From: JADKAV01 sp963732355
Lineage (GTDB): Bacteria; Actinomycetota; Actinomycetes; S36-B12; UBA10799
Assembly: GCA_963732355.1 (NCBI GenBank)
Contig: CAVSZD010000007.1
Location: 1-64,000 of the forward strand
Direction of reading: 5' to 3'
Length of the DNA stretch: 64,000 nt
The notes beneath the pieces were generated by a model. It saw nothing but the letters and a program-made list of their open reading frames with translations, had not been told where the DNA came from and did no database searches. Numbering within the stretch: the stretch's first letter is position 1; every line of letters starts with the position of its first letter. The position numbers and the translations under genes were made by a program. This document shows positions 27,453-35,525 of this stretch, in pieces.

Positions 27453-27520
27453 GTTAGAGGTTGTGGTCCTCGTTAGAGAATCCACGCGTTGATTCTCTAA
27501 CCAACAGCACAACCTCTAAC
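27453..27520. repeat. 68-bp palindrome P1
   Basis: Outer arms GTTAGAGGTTGTG and CACAACCTCTAAC are perfect. Inner arms GTTAGAGAATC and GATTCTCTAAC are also perfect around a CACGCGTT loop. Intergenic, in the array upstream of nrnA. Confidence 0.9.
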
Positions 27521-27652
27521 CAACGGCTTCGAGCAGGCTTGCACCGGCCCGCGAGCCACCAACGGCTTCGGGCGGGCTGGGGCCGGCCCGCTAGCCACCA
27601 ACGGCTTCGGGTGGGCTGGACACCGTCCCCATCCGGGCCCCACGGTGCCCGC

Positions 27653-27720
27653 GTTAGAGGTTGTGGTCCTCGTTAGAGAATCCACGCGTTGTTTCGCTAA
27701 CCAACAGCACAACCTCTAAC
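27653..27720. repeat. 68-bp palindrome P2
   Basis: Same outer arms as P1. The inner right arm reads GTTTCGCTAAC, so the inner stem is imperfect. Confidence 0.9.
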
Positions 27721-27813
27721 CAACGGCTTCGGGTGGGCTGGGGCCGGCCCGCGAGCCACCAACGGCTTCGGGTGGGCTGGACACCGTCCCCATCCGGGCC
27801 CCGCGGTGCCCGC

Positions 27814-27881
27814 GTTAGAGGTTGTGGTCCTCGTTAGAGAATCCACGCGTTGTTTCGCTAACCAACAGCACAACCTCTAAC
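27814..27881. repeat. 68-bp palindrome P3
   Basis: Sequence as P2. It ends 45 bases downstream of the rbfA stop. Confidence 0.9.
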
Positions 27882-27926
27882 CAACGGCTTCGGGTGGGCT
27901 GGGGCCGGCCCAACAACTGCGGGCGA

Positions 27927-28352
27927 CTACTCGTCCTCGTCGTCGCGCTTGTACGGGTCCGGGTCGCCGGCGAACGTTGCCCCGGACGCCAAACCGGCCA
28001 CCTCGGCGTCACGCTCGCGGGCCTCACGCAGCAGTTCCTCAAGATGCGCGGCCGTCTCTGGCACGGCATCGGCGACGAACGTGATCGTGGGAGTGAACTT
28101 GATCCCGGTCTGCTTGCCGACCTCGCTGCGAATGAGGCCGGTGGCCGACTTCAACGCCACAGCACTGGCTTCCCGCTCGGTCTGGTCCCCGAGCACTGTG
28201 TAGAACACCGTGGCCTCACGCAGGTCGCCGGTCACCCGGACGTCGGTGACCGTCACAAAACCCAGCCTCGGGTCCTTGATCCGGCGCTCCAACATCTCCG
28301 CCACGATCACCTGGATCCGGTCGGCCAACTTGCGGGCACGTTGCTCGCTCAT
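27927..28352 (-). CDS. rbfA: 30S ribosome-binding factor A
   Basis: 141 residues from the ATG that overlaps the upstream DUF503 gene (ATGA). It assists 16S 5'-end maturation in late 30S assembly. Family features are RARKLADRIQVIVAEML, the KDPRLGFVTVTDVRVTGDLREATVFY core and an acidic tail (YKRDDEDE). Confidence 0.93.
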   Translation of the reverse strand: MSEQRARKLADRIQVIVAEMLERRIKDPRLGFVTVTDVRVTGDLREATVFYTVLGDQTEREASAVALKSATGLIRSEVGKQTGIKFTPTITFVADAVPETAAHLEELLREARERDAEVAGLASGATFAGDPDPYKRDDEDE

Positions 28353-28645
28353 CTGATCTCCTCGTCGCTGACATAGGTGCGGCGGGCGTGCACGAACTGC
28401 ACATGCGGTTCGGCAGCCAGCCATCTTTCACAACGGTCAAGCACATCCCGGCAGTGGGACATCTGCGTGGCAACAACCGCCACACCAAGTTCCGTACGCC
28501 CCAGCAGATCCACGTGCCCCGCCTCCGCGGCCGCCACTGAGAACTCCCGGCGCAGGTGAGACACCAAAGGTCGCACCACCGAGCGCTTCTGCTTCAGCGA
28601 CCGGGACTCCAAGAGCAGGTCGACCGACATGACACCGGCATACAC
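28349..28645 (-). CDS. DUF503 family protein
   Basis: 98 residues. It matches the small DUF503 (YlxP-like) family encoded between infB and rbfA in many Gram-positives: LESRSLKQKRSVVRPLVSHL and FSVAAAEAGHVDLLGRTELGVAVV. Biochemical role unknown; a ribosome-assembly link is suggested only by position. Confidence 0.9.
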   Translation of the reverse strand: MYAGVMSVDLLLESRSLKQKRSVVRPLVSHLRREFSVAAAEAGHVDLLGRTELGVAVVATQMSHCRDVLDRCERWLAAEPHVQFVHARRTYVSDEEIR

Positions 28646-28659
28646 TCAGCAACTGCCGC

Positions 28660-31458
28660 CTAGCGCGGCTTCTCCCGCATTTCGTAGGTCTCGATGATGT
28701 CGTCGACCTTGATGTCGTTGAACGACCCAAGTCCGATACCGCACTCGTAGCCATCCTTGACCTCGGTCGCGTCATCCTTGAACCGCTTGAGCGAGTCAAT
28801 CGTGAGGTTGTCCGCAACAACGACTCCATCGCGGACGACACGTGCCTTCGCGTTGCGGCGGATCACTCCGGAGCGCACCAGCGAACCGGCGATGTTGCCG
28901 GCCTTGCTGGAACGGAACACCTCGCGGATCTCCGCCTTGCCAAGCTCGGCCTCCTCGAACACCGGCTTGAGCATGCCCTTGAGCGCCTGCTCCACCTCGT
29001 CGATGGCCGCGTAGATGACCGAGTGGTACCGGATGTCCACACCTTCGCGCTCGGCAAGATCTGCCACGCGTTCTGCTGTGCGCACGTTGAACCCGATGAT
29101 GATCGCGTTGTCGACCGTCGCGAGGTTCACGTCGTTCTGCGTGATGGCACCGACGCCGCGGTGGATCACCCGCAGGTCGACCTCGTCGCCCACGTCGAGC
29201 TTCAGCAACGCATCCTCGAGAGCTTCCACAGAACCGGAGACGTCACCCTTGATGATCAGGTTCAGCGTTCCGGTCTCGCCCTTCTCAAGGCCCTGCAGGA
29301 TGTCCTCCAGCGTGCGCCGGCCGCGGCGTGCAGCCAACTCGGCGTTGCGCTCGCGCGCCTGCCGAATATTGGCGATCTGGCGCGCGATGCGGTCTTCGGA
29401 GACCACCAAGAAGGTGTCACCCGCGTCAGGCACCGCCGTGAGGCCAAGCACCTGCACAGGTCGTGACGGCAGAGCGACATCCACCGGGTCGCCGTTCTCG
29501 TCCAGCATCGCGCGGACCCGGCCATGGGCCTCACCGATCACGATGCTCTCACCGTGTTTGAGGGTTCCCCGCTGGACCAGGACAGTGGCCACCGGACCAC
29601 GCCCCTTGTCGAGGTGGGCCTCAATGGCCACGCCCTGTGCATCCTGCTCGGGGTTGGCCCGCAGATCCAAGGATGCGTCGGCTGTCAACACCACTGCCTC
29701 GAGCAGCTCGTGGATGTTGATCTCGGCCTTCGCCGAGACGTCCACGAACATGGTGTCGCCACCGAAGTCCTCGGCCACAAGGCCGTATTCGGTCAGCTGT
29801 CCGCGTACCTTCTGCGGGTCAGCCCCCTCCTTGTCGACCTTGTTCACCGCAACCACGATCGGGACGTTGGCCGCCTGCGCGTGGTTGAGTGCCTCGATGG
29901 TCTGGGGCTTCACACCATCGTCAGCGGCCACCACCAGCACTGCAATGTCAGTGACCTTGGCACCACGAGCACGCATGGCGGTGAACGCCTCGTGACCCGG
30001 GGTGTCGATGAAGGTGATCGCCCGATCGCGGCCGTCGATGTCAGCCTGGATCTGGTAGGCACCGATGTGCTGAGTGATGCCGCCGGCCTCGCGCGCGACC
30101 TGGTTGGTGTGCCGGATCGCGTCGAGCAGCTTCGTCTTACCGTGGTCCACGTGACCCATGACGGTCACAACAGGCGGACGCTGCTCGAGGTCCTCGTCGC
30201 CACCTTCGTCCTCGCCGAACTCCAGGTGGAAACTCTCCAGCAGTTCGCGGTCCTCGTCCTCGGGAGACACCACCTCGACGACGTAGTTCAACTCCGACCC
30301 CAGAAGCATCAAGGTGTCGTCGGACAGCGACTGTGTCGCGGTGGCCATCTCGCCCAGGCCGATGAGCGCCTGCACAAGCGAACCGGGGTTCGCGTCGATC
30401 TTGTCGGCGAAGTCGGTCAGCGTTGAACCGCGCGGAAGCCGGACAGTGCGACCGTCGCCGCGCGGGATCCGCACGCCACCGATCGTCGGGGCCTCCATGT
30501 TGTCGAACTCCTGGCGCTTCGCGCGCTTGCTCTTGCGCGACTTCTTGGCACCACCGGGACGACCGCGTCCGCCGGGACCACCGGGACGACCGGGGCCACC
30601 CCCTGGACGACCACCGAAACCACCTGGTCCGCCGGTGCCGCCTCCAGGGCCGCCACCGGGACGACTGCCAGGCGCACCACCAGGACGGGTTCCGTAACCG
30701 CCACCACCGGGAGCACCACCTGGGCGACCACCGGGTGCACCACCTGGGCGTCCACCGGGTGCACCACCGGGGCGACCCCCGAAACCGCCGGGACCACCGG
30801 GGCGCCCGCCGGGGGCACCGCCTGGGCGTCCGCGTCCACCGGGAGCACCGGGGCGCCCACCCTGGCCGGGACGACCGGGGGCGGGACGAGGACGGGGAGG
30901 CATCATGCCGGGGTTGGGGCGCGGGGCGCCGGGGACACCACCACTGCGCGCCGCCGGAGCCGGGCTGCCGAACGGGTTGTTACCCGGGCGCGGGGCCGGA
31001 GTGCCGAACGGGTTGTTTCCGGGCCGAGGCGCGGGGGTGCCGAAGGGGTTGTTCCCGGGGCGTGGGCCGGGCTTGGGAGCAGGCCGCGGTGCCGGGCCGG
31101 CGGCGGGTGCGGCCGGCTTCTCGGCCGCAGGGGCTGGGCTGTCCTGCGCTGGCGCGGCAGGCGCGGCAGGCGTTGCGGGTGCAGCCGGAGCTGCGGGCGC
31201 GGGCGCCTCGGCGGGCTTTGCCGTGGGCCGGGGCGCGGGTTTAGGCCCAGGCGTTGGCGCAGCAGCCTTCTGTGCCGGTTTGGTTTGCTGGGGGGGTGGT
31301 GCCGACTTGGCAGCGTCACGGATCCGGCGCACCACTGGCGCCTCGATCGTTGACGATGCGGACTTGACGAATTCACCCATGTCCTGCAGTTGGGCGATGA
31401 GCGCTTTGCTCTCCACGCCCAACTCGCGGGCGAGTTCATAGACCCGGACCTTGGCCAC
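28660..31458 (-). CDS. infB: Translation initiation factor IF-2
   Basis: 932 residues. GTPase that places initiator tRNA on the ribosome. The N-terminus has an IF2_N segment, then about 300 residues of Pro/Ala and Gly/Arg/Pro low complexity, including tandem PRPGNNPFG and GGRPGGAPG units, as in other actinobacteria. The GTPase motifs GHVDHGKT, DTPGHEAF and NKVDK are intact, followed by the IF2 domains to the C-terminus. Confidence 0.96.
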   Translation of the reverse strand: MAKVRVYELARELGVESKALIAQLQDMGEFVKSASSTIEAPVVRRIRDAAKSAPPPQQTKPAQKAAAPTPGPKPAPRPTAKPAEAPAPAAPAAPATPAAPAAPAQDSPAPAAEKPAAPAAGPAPRPAPKPGPRPGNNPFGTPAPRPGNNPFGTPAPRPGNNPFGSPAPAARSGGVPGAPRPNPGMMPPRPRPAPGRPGQGGRPGAPGGRGRPGGAPGGRPGGPGGFGGRPGGAPGGRPGGAPGGRPGGAPGGGGYGTRPGGAPGSRPGGGPGGGTGGPGGFGGRPGGGPGRPGGPGGRGRPGGAKKSRKSKRAKRQEFDNMEAPTIGGVRIPRGDGRTVRLPRGSTLTDFADKIDANPGSLVQALIGLGEMATATQSLSDDTLMLLGSELNYVVEVVSPEDEDRELLESFHLEFGEDEGGDEDLEQRPPVVTVMGHVDHGKTKLLDAIRHTNQVAREAGGITQHIGAYQIQADIDGRDRAITFIDTPGHEAFTAMRARGAKVTDIAVLVVAADDGVKPQTIEALNHAQAANVPIVVAVNKVDKEGADPQKVRGQLTEYGLVAEDFGGDTMFVDVSAKAEINIHELLEAVVLTADASLDLRANPEQDAQGVAIEAHLDKGRGPVATVLVQRGTLKHGESIVIGEAHGRVRAMLDENGDPVDVALPSRPVQVLGLTAVPDAGDTFLVVSEDRIARQIANIRQARERNAELAARRGRRTLEDILQGLEKGETGTLNLIIKGDVSGSVEALEDALLKLDVGDEVDLRVIHRGVGAITQNDVNLATVDNAIIIGFNVRTAERVADLAEREGVDIRYHSVIYAAIDEVEQALKGMLKPVFEEAELGKAEIREVFRSSKAGNIAGSLVRSGVIRRNAKARVVRDGVVVADNLTIDSLKRFKDDATEVKDGYECGIGLGSFNDIKVDDIIETYEMREKPR

Positions 31459-31569
31459 TTCTCTCCTGTCTGGCCCGGGCGTTTCCGGACCTAGTGTTGT
31501 GTCGGCGCTTTCATCGCTGACTGCTCATCGGGTTGTCATCCCGACGCTCCCAACTATCGGCTCGGTCAA

Positions 31570-31848
31570 TTACTCAAAGATCGTCGTCAGACGCGTCACG
31601 TCCAACGCTCCCCCGGTTCGCAGTGCCCTGCCGAACGCCTTGCGGGCGACAGCAGTTTGGACGCACCCCATTTCCAGGTGTACGTAGGCACCACGCCCCG
31701 GAAGTTCCCGCTTCGGGTCCGGTACCAACCGGCCCTCCACGAGTACCACCCTGAGCAGATCCCCTTGAGGAACCCTGCGACGACAGCCCACACACGTCCT
31801 CACCGGGGATCCGGACAGGGGCACGGGGTCAGTCGCAGGAGTGTTCAT
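31570..31848 (-). CDS. ylxR: YlxR family RNA-binding protein
   Basis: 92 residues, DUF448. RTCVGCRRRVPQGDLLRVV at the start, GRGAYVHLEMGCVQTAVARKAFGRAL in the middle. It lies between nusA and infB, its usual place. It is thought to be a nucleic-acid-binding accessory of translation and RNase P function. Confidence 0.92.
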   Translation of the reverse strand: MNTPATDPVPLSGSPVRTCVGCRRRVPQGDLLRVVLVEGRLVPDPKRELPGRGAYVHLEMGCVQTAVARKAFGRALRTGGALDVTRLTTIFE

Positions 31849-31929
31849 CGCGGCGATCCGTTCTCAGTCTAGCGTGCAGGGTCAAGCGCCGGTCACCACA
31901 TGTCCCCCACAGGCATCCGGGCCCGTCAC

Positions 31930-32895
31930 TCAGGCGTTGTCGGGATGGATGTCCAGACGCCACCCGGTCAACCGAGCTGCCAGTCGGGCGTTCTGGCCCT
32001 CCTTGCCGATGGCCAGCGACAACTGGTAGTCGGGCACTGTCACCTTCGCTGAACGAGTCGCCTCATCCACGATCTGGACCGACTGCACCCGTGCCGGCGA
32101 CAACGCCGCGGCGATGAAGGCCGAGGGGTCCTCGTCGAAGTCGACGATGTCGATCTTCTCCCCCTGCAGTTCGGAAGTGACAGCGCGGACACGCTGGCCC
32201 ATCGGGCCGATGCACGCACCCTTGGCGTTCACCTTGGGCACGGTGGCCCGTACCGCAATCTTCGTCCGGTAGCCGGCCTCTCGGGCAAGCGCTGAGATCT
32301 CAACAACACCGTCGGCGACCTCTGGCACCTCCATGGCGAACAGGCGCCGGACCAATTCCGGGTGTGTGCGCGACAAAGTGACTGTCGGGCCCTTCGCTCC
32401 GCGCCGCACAGACACCACATAACAGCGGATGCGCTGGCCGTGCTCGTAGGTCTCGGTCGGGACCTGCTCAGTCGGCGGGATCACACCCTCCAGCGCGTCG
32501 AGCTTCACGTACACCAATCGCGGGTCGTTGCCCTGCTGGATGGTGCCCGAGACAAGATCTCCCTCGCGGCCCGCGAACTCCTCGAACGTGACGTCATCAG
32601 TGGCCTCGCGCAGACGCTGCATCAGCACCTGCTTGGCGACTGTCGCCGCGATCCGCCCGAAGTCGGCCGGGGTGTCGTCGTACTCCCCGATCACCAGGGA
32701 CTCGTCATTGAGCTGGGCAGCCCAGACCGTGACGTGCCCGGTCTTGCGGTCCAGCTCAACGCGGGCCTGCTGCTGGTGGCCCTCGGTGTGATGGTAGGCG
32801 GCAAGCAGCGCTTGTTCGATACTGCCCACGACGGTCGCCAGGCTCAAACCCCGGTCCACGACCACAGCCTTCAGCGCGGCCATGTCGATGTCCAT
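31930..32895 (-). CDS. nusA: Transcription termination/antitermination factor NusA
   Basis: 321 residues, the short actinobacterial form. An N-terminal RNAP-binding domain is followed by S1 (GDLVSGTIQQ) and two KH domains (VNAKGACIGPMGQRVRAV; LAIGKEGQNARLAARLTGW). It overlaps the rimP stop by one base. Normal operon rimP–nusA–ylxR–infB. Confidence 0.95.
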   Translation of the reverse strand: MDIDMAALKAVVVDRGLSLATVVGSIEQALLAAYHHTEGHQQQARVELDRKTGHVTVWAAQLNDESLVIGEYDDTPADFGRIAATVAKQVLMQRLREATDDVTFEEFAGREGDLVSGTIQQGNDPRLVYVKLDALEGVIPPTEQVPTETYEHGQRIRCYVVSVRRGAKGPTVTLSRTHPELVRRLFAMEVPEVADGVVEISALAREAGYRTKIAVRATVPKVNAKGACIGPMGQRVRAVTSELQGEKIDIVDFDEDPSAFIAAALSPARVQSVQIVDEATRSAKVTVPDYQLSLAIGKEGQNARLAARLTGWRLDIHPDNA

Positions 32896-33359
32896 CAGAG
32901 TGCCTCCTTGGGAAACTCGACCTGCACGACCGCTTTGGCCACGTCTTCATAGACCACGGCGCGCACGACCCCATCGACGTCCAACCTCGCGGTGGTTTCG
33001 TCACTGTCGACCACTCGGCCCTCGAAGACCTCGCCGTCGGTGGTGGTCACCTTGACCAGTCGGGTGGCGGCCCTGCGCCAATGCCTCGGGAGGGTGAGCG
33101 GGCGATGCACGCCGGGGCTGGTCACCTCGAGTGTGTAGGCCGTCTCGCCCATCACGTCGGTCTCGTCGAGGACTTCGGAGATCTTCCGCGACATCTCGGC
33201 GACGTCGTCCAGGGAGACTCCACCATCGGCGTCCACCGCCACAACCACCACGGTGCGCCGACCGGCGCGGCGCATTGTGACGAATTCGACGTCCGCCCCC
33301 GAAGCCGCCGCCACGGGCGTCACAAGGTCCGCGATCTGCTGCTCGCGTTCGTCCGACAT
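32895..33359 (-). CDS. rimP: Ribosome maturation factor RimP
   Basis: 154 residues. It is needed for 30S maturation. The core YTLEVTSPGVHRPLTLPRHWRRA is diagnostic. First gene of the nusA–infB operon; a 51-base gap separates it from a divergent lipoprotein gene. Confidence 0.94.
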   Translation of the reverse strand: MSDEREQQIADLVTPVAAASGADVEFVTMRRAGRRTVVVVAVDADGGVSLDDVAEMSRKISEVLDETDVMGETAYTLEVTSPGVHRPLTLPRHWRRAATRLVKVTTTDGEVFEGRVVDSDETTARLDVDGVVRAVVYEDVAKAVVQVEFPKEAL

Positions 33360-33410
33360 GTGCGCCTCCCTGGTGCCCTGTTAAGGGTACGCGCGCGTAG
33401 GCTGCGGGGC

Positions 33411-33842
33411 ATGACCGACCGGAGGAGCGTGTTGCAGGTCGGGTTGGTATGCGGCGCTCTGATGGCGCTGCCAGCGTGCTCCTCGGACCCCGCGGCCCCA
33501 CCGGAAGATCCCCCCGTCCCGGATCCGGAACAGGCTGACGAAATCGCTCTCATCGCCGCCTACGACGCGGCTCTGGCCGCAGGCGCCAAATCCCCGGAAC
33601 GCCTCCAGAAGATCCGAGATGAGCACGTTGCCCACCTCAGGGCCCTCGGCTGGGAGCAACCGCCGACGCCGACCGCCGGGTCCGGACCCACCGGGCGCAA
33701 GGTTCTGGTGCGGGCAGAACGGCGAGCCTCCCGAGCGCGAGCCCGAGCCGCAGCCGTCACCGAGGACAGCGAACGTGCGCAGATCCTGGCGCTCATCGCC
33801 GCCTCCGAGGCACAGCATGTCGTGACGTTGGAGCGGGCATGA
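33411..33842 (+). CDS. Putative lipoprotein next to rimP
   Basis: 143 residues. A type II signal peptide ends in the lipobox LPACSS. The mature part is Pro-rich then helical and charged (ERRASRARARAAAV, IAASEAQHVVTLERA). It overlaps the DUF4439 gene by four bases. A similar pair (Rv2843–Rv2844) lies next to rimP in M. tuberculosis. Function unknown. Confidence 0.75.
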   Translation: MTDRRSVLQVGLVCGALMALPACSSDPAAPPEDPPVPDPEQADEIALIAAYDAALAAGAKSPERLQKIRDEHVAHLRALGWEQPPTPTAGSGPTGRKVLVRAERRASRARARAAAVTEDSERAQILALIAASEAQHVVTLERA

Positions 33843-34255
33843 GCATGCAGGCGGCACTCGACGGGGAGTACGCGATCATGTACGCCTACGGGGTGGCTGG
33901 AGCGCGCCTCTCCAGCGATGCCGATCTGGCCTTGGCCATGCTGGCTGAGCACCGCGTCAGCCGCGACCAGTTGCGGGCTTGGCTGGTCGCGGACTCCGAT
34001 GAACCCGCCCCTCCAGCACCGGCCTACACACTGCCCGAACGAGTCACCGGCGACGCATCCGCGAGGGAATTGCTGGCCGCATTGGAACTGCGGCTGATTC
34101 CCCTGTACACCCAACTCGTCGCCGACTTCACCGACGACCCGAAGCGCCGGTCTTGGTCGATCAGGCAGGTCCGGGCGTGCGCGCTGCGCGCCCAGAAGTG
34201 GGGGGCGCCGGGTCAAGCATTCCCGTGGCCCACTGACCTTGAGGCTCCGGTTTAG
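33839..34255 (+). CDS. DUF4439 ferritin-like protein
   Basis: 138 residues, all helical by eye. It starts with an ALDGEYAIMYAYGVAGA helix and a LAMLAEHRVSRDQLRAWL helix, the pattern of ferritin-like DUF4439 proteins, though a full di-iron ExxH set is not obvious. Translationally coupled to the lipoprotein gene. I infer a complex of the two at the membrane. Function unknown. Confidence 0.7.
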   Translation: MSMQAALDGEYAIMYAYGVAGARLSSDADLALAMLAEHRVSRDQLRAWLVADSDEPAPPAPAYTLPERVTGDASARELLAALELRLIPLYTQLVADFTDDPKRRSWSIRQVRACALRAQKWGAPGQAFPWPTDLEAPV

Positions 34256-34284
34256 GCATGTCGAACTTTGAAGGGGAGTCCCGA

Positions 34285-35376
34285 ATGAGGTGGATAGCCA
34301 CGATGACGCTGGCCGCATTGCTTCTGGCCGGATGCAGCAACGGCGGACCCTCGGACGCCTTGATCACAGAGTCACCAACACCGGCCGAAACCACCACCGC
34401 GGCAGTGCCGGAACCCACGATCTCCGGTGAGGTCGCGACCGGTCTGCAGGCACCATGGAGCGTGGTGCCGTTGTCCTCGGGCCGGGCCCTGATCAGTGAG
34501 CGCGATACGGCCAGGATCCTCCTGCTGGCCGGCGGGCGGACCACTGTTATCGCCAATCCCGCGCAGGTTCTCCCTGACGGGGAAGGCGGGTTGCTCGGTC
34601 TGGCGGTGCGAACACCGGACCCCGAGCGGGTCTACGCCTACTACACGGCGGCGACCGACAACCGGGTCGTGGTCTTCGACTTCGACGGCCAGAAGTTGAG
34701 CAACGAGCGCACCATCCTGGGCGGCATCCCCAAGGGCTTCATCCACAACGGCGGGCGGATCGCGTTCGGCCCGGACGGCTACCTGTACGTGGCAACCGGC
34801 GAAACCGGTCAACCCGACCTGGCCCAGGAGCCGCGCAGCCTGGCCGGCAAGATCCTGCGGATCAGCCCCAACGGCAACCCGGCGCCGGGAAACCCCGACT
34901 CCACCTCGCCGGTGTGGTCCATCGGACACCGCAACGTCCAGGGCCTGGCTTGGGACGCCGAGGGCCGGCTTTGGGCCACCGAGTTCGGCCAGGAAGACGT
35001 CGACGAACTCAACCTGATCGAGCCCGGGAAGAACTACGGCTGGCCTCGCTGCGAAGGTGCTTGCACGGTGCCCGGGATGACCAACCCGAGCGCCACCTGG
35101 TCGCCCACGTCGACATCGTCACCGAGCGGCCTGGCGATCCTCAACGGATCGGCTTGGGTGGCGGCCCTTCGTGGTCAGGCCCTCTACGAAGTCCGACTGG
35201 ACGGGACACGGGCTTCGCAGCCCCAGGCCTGGTTCGCAGAGGATCTGGGCCGGCTGCGCGACGTGGTCGCCACGCCAGAGGGCGACCTGTGGGTGGTGAC
35301 GAACAACACCGACGGCCGCGGGTCGCCACGGACAGGCGACGACCGGATCGTCGAGGTGGTTGTGCCTCCTGGTTAG
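34285..35376 (+). CDS. PQQ-dependent sugar dehydrogenase-like lipoprotein
   Basis: 363 residues. The ATG is chosen because AAGGGGAG lies just upstream and a lipoprotein signal with LLAGCSN follows. The six-bladed propeller of glucose/sorbosone dehydrogenases is visible: PWSVVPLSSGRALISER, FIHNGGRIAFGPDGYLYVATG, RNVQGLAWDAEGRLWATEFG, DELNLIEPGKNYGWP. It oxidises a sugar outside the membrane if PQQ is available; the substrate is unknown. The stop codon TAG lies inside palindrome P4. Confidence 0.82.
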   Translation: MRWIATMTLAALLLAGCSNGGPSDALITESPTPAETTTAAVPEPTISGEVATGLQAPWSVVPLSSGRALISERDTARILLLAGGRTTVIANPAQVLPDGEGGLLGLAVRTPDPERVYAYYTAATDNRVVVFDFDGQKLSNERTILGGIPKGFIHNGGRIAFGPDGYLYVATGETGQPDLAQEPRSLAGKILRISPNGNPAPGNPDSTSPVWSIGHRNVQGLAWDAEGRLWATEFGQEDVDELNLIEPGKNYGWPRCEGACTVPGMTNPSATWSPTSTSSPSGLAILNGSAWVAALRGQALYEVRLDGTRASQPQAWFAEDLGRLRDVVATPEGDLWVVTNNTDGRGSPRTGDDRIVEVVVPPG

Positions 35377-35439
35377 AGGTTGTGGTCCTGGTTAGCGAAT
35401 CCACGCGTGTTTTCGCTAACCAACAGCACAACCTCTAAC
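35372..35439. repeat. 68-bp palindrome P4
   Basis: Outer arms as P1; inner arms GTTAGCGAA and TTCGCTAAC. Its first bases provide the TAG stop of the sugar dehydrogenase gene. It lies between two co-directional genes. Confidence 0.9.
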
Positions 35440-35525
35440 GCGGGCCTGTTTGCCGCGAACCTGGCTGCGATTGCGCGCGTAGACTGGAGATGTTGGGTTC
35501 GGGGAAACCCAAATGGGGGGCGACC

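Larger units (their letters stand above)
27338..27926. repeat. Intergenic composite repeat array
   Basis: No gene. The stretch is built from three copies of the 68-bp palindrome separated by short GC-rich units of about 39 bases that begin CAACGGCTTCGGG, and a 54-base unit ending just before each later palindrome. The first-to-second palindrome distance is 200 and the second-to-third is 161, which is exactly one 39-base unit less. Confidence 0.85.

Noticed and set aside
27453..27881. CRISPR array
   Set aside because: The repeats are themselves palindromes of 68 bp, the spacers are repeats of each other, and there are no cas genes.
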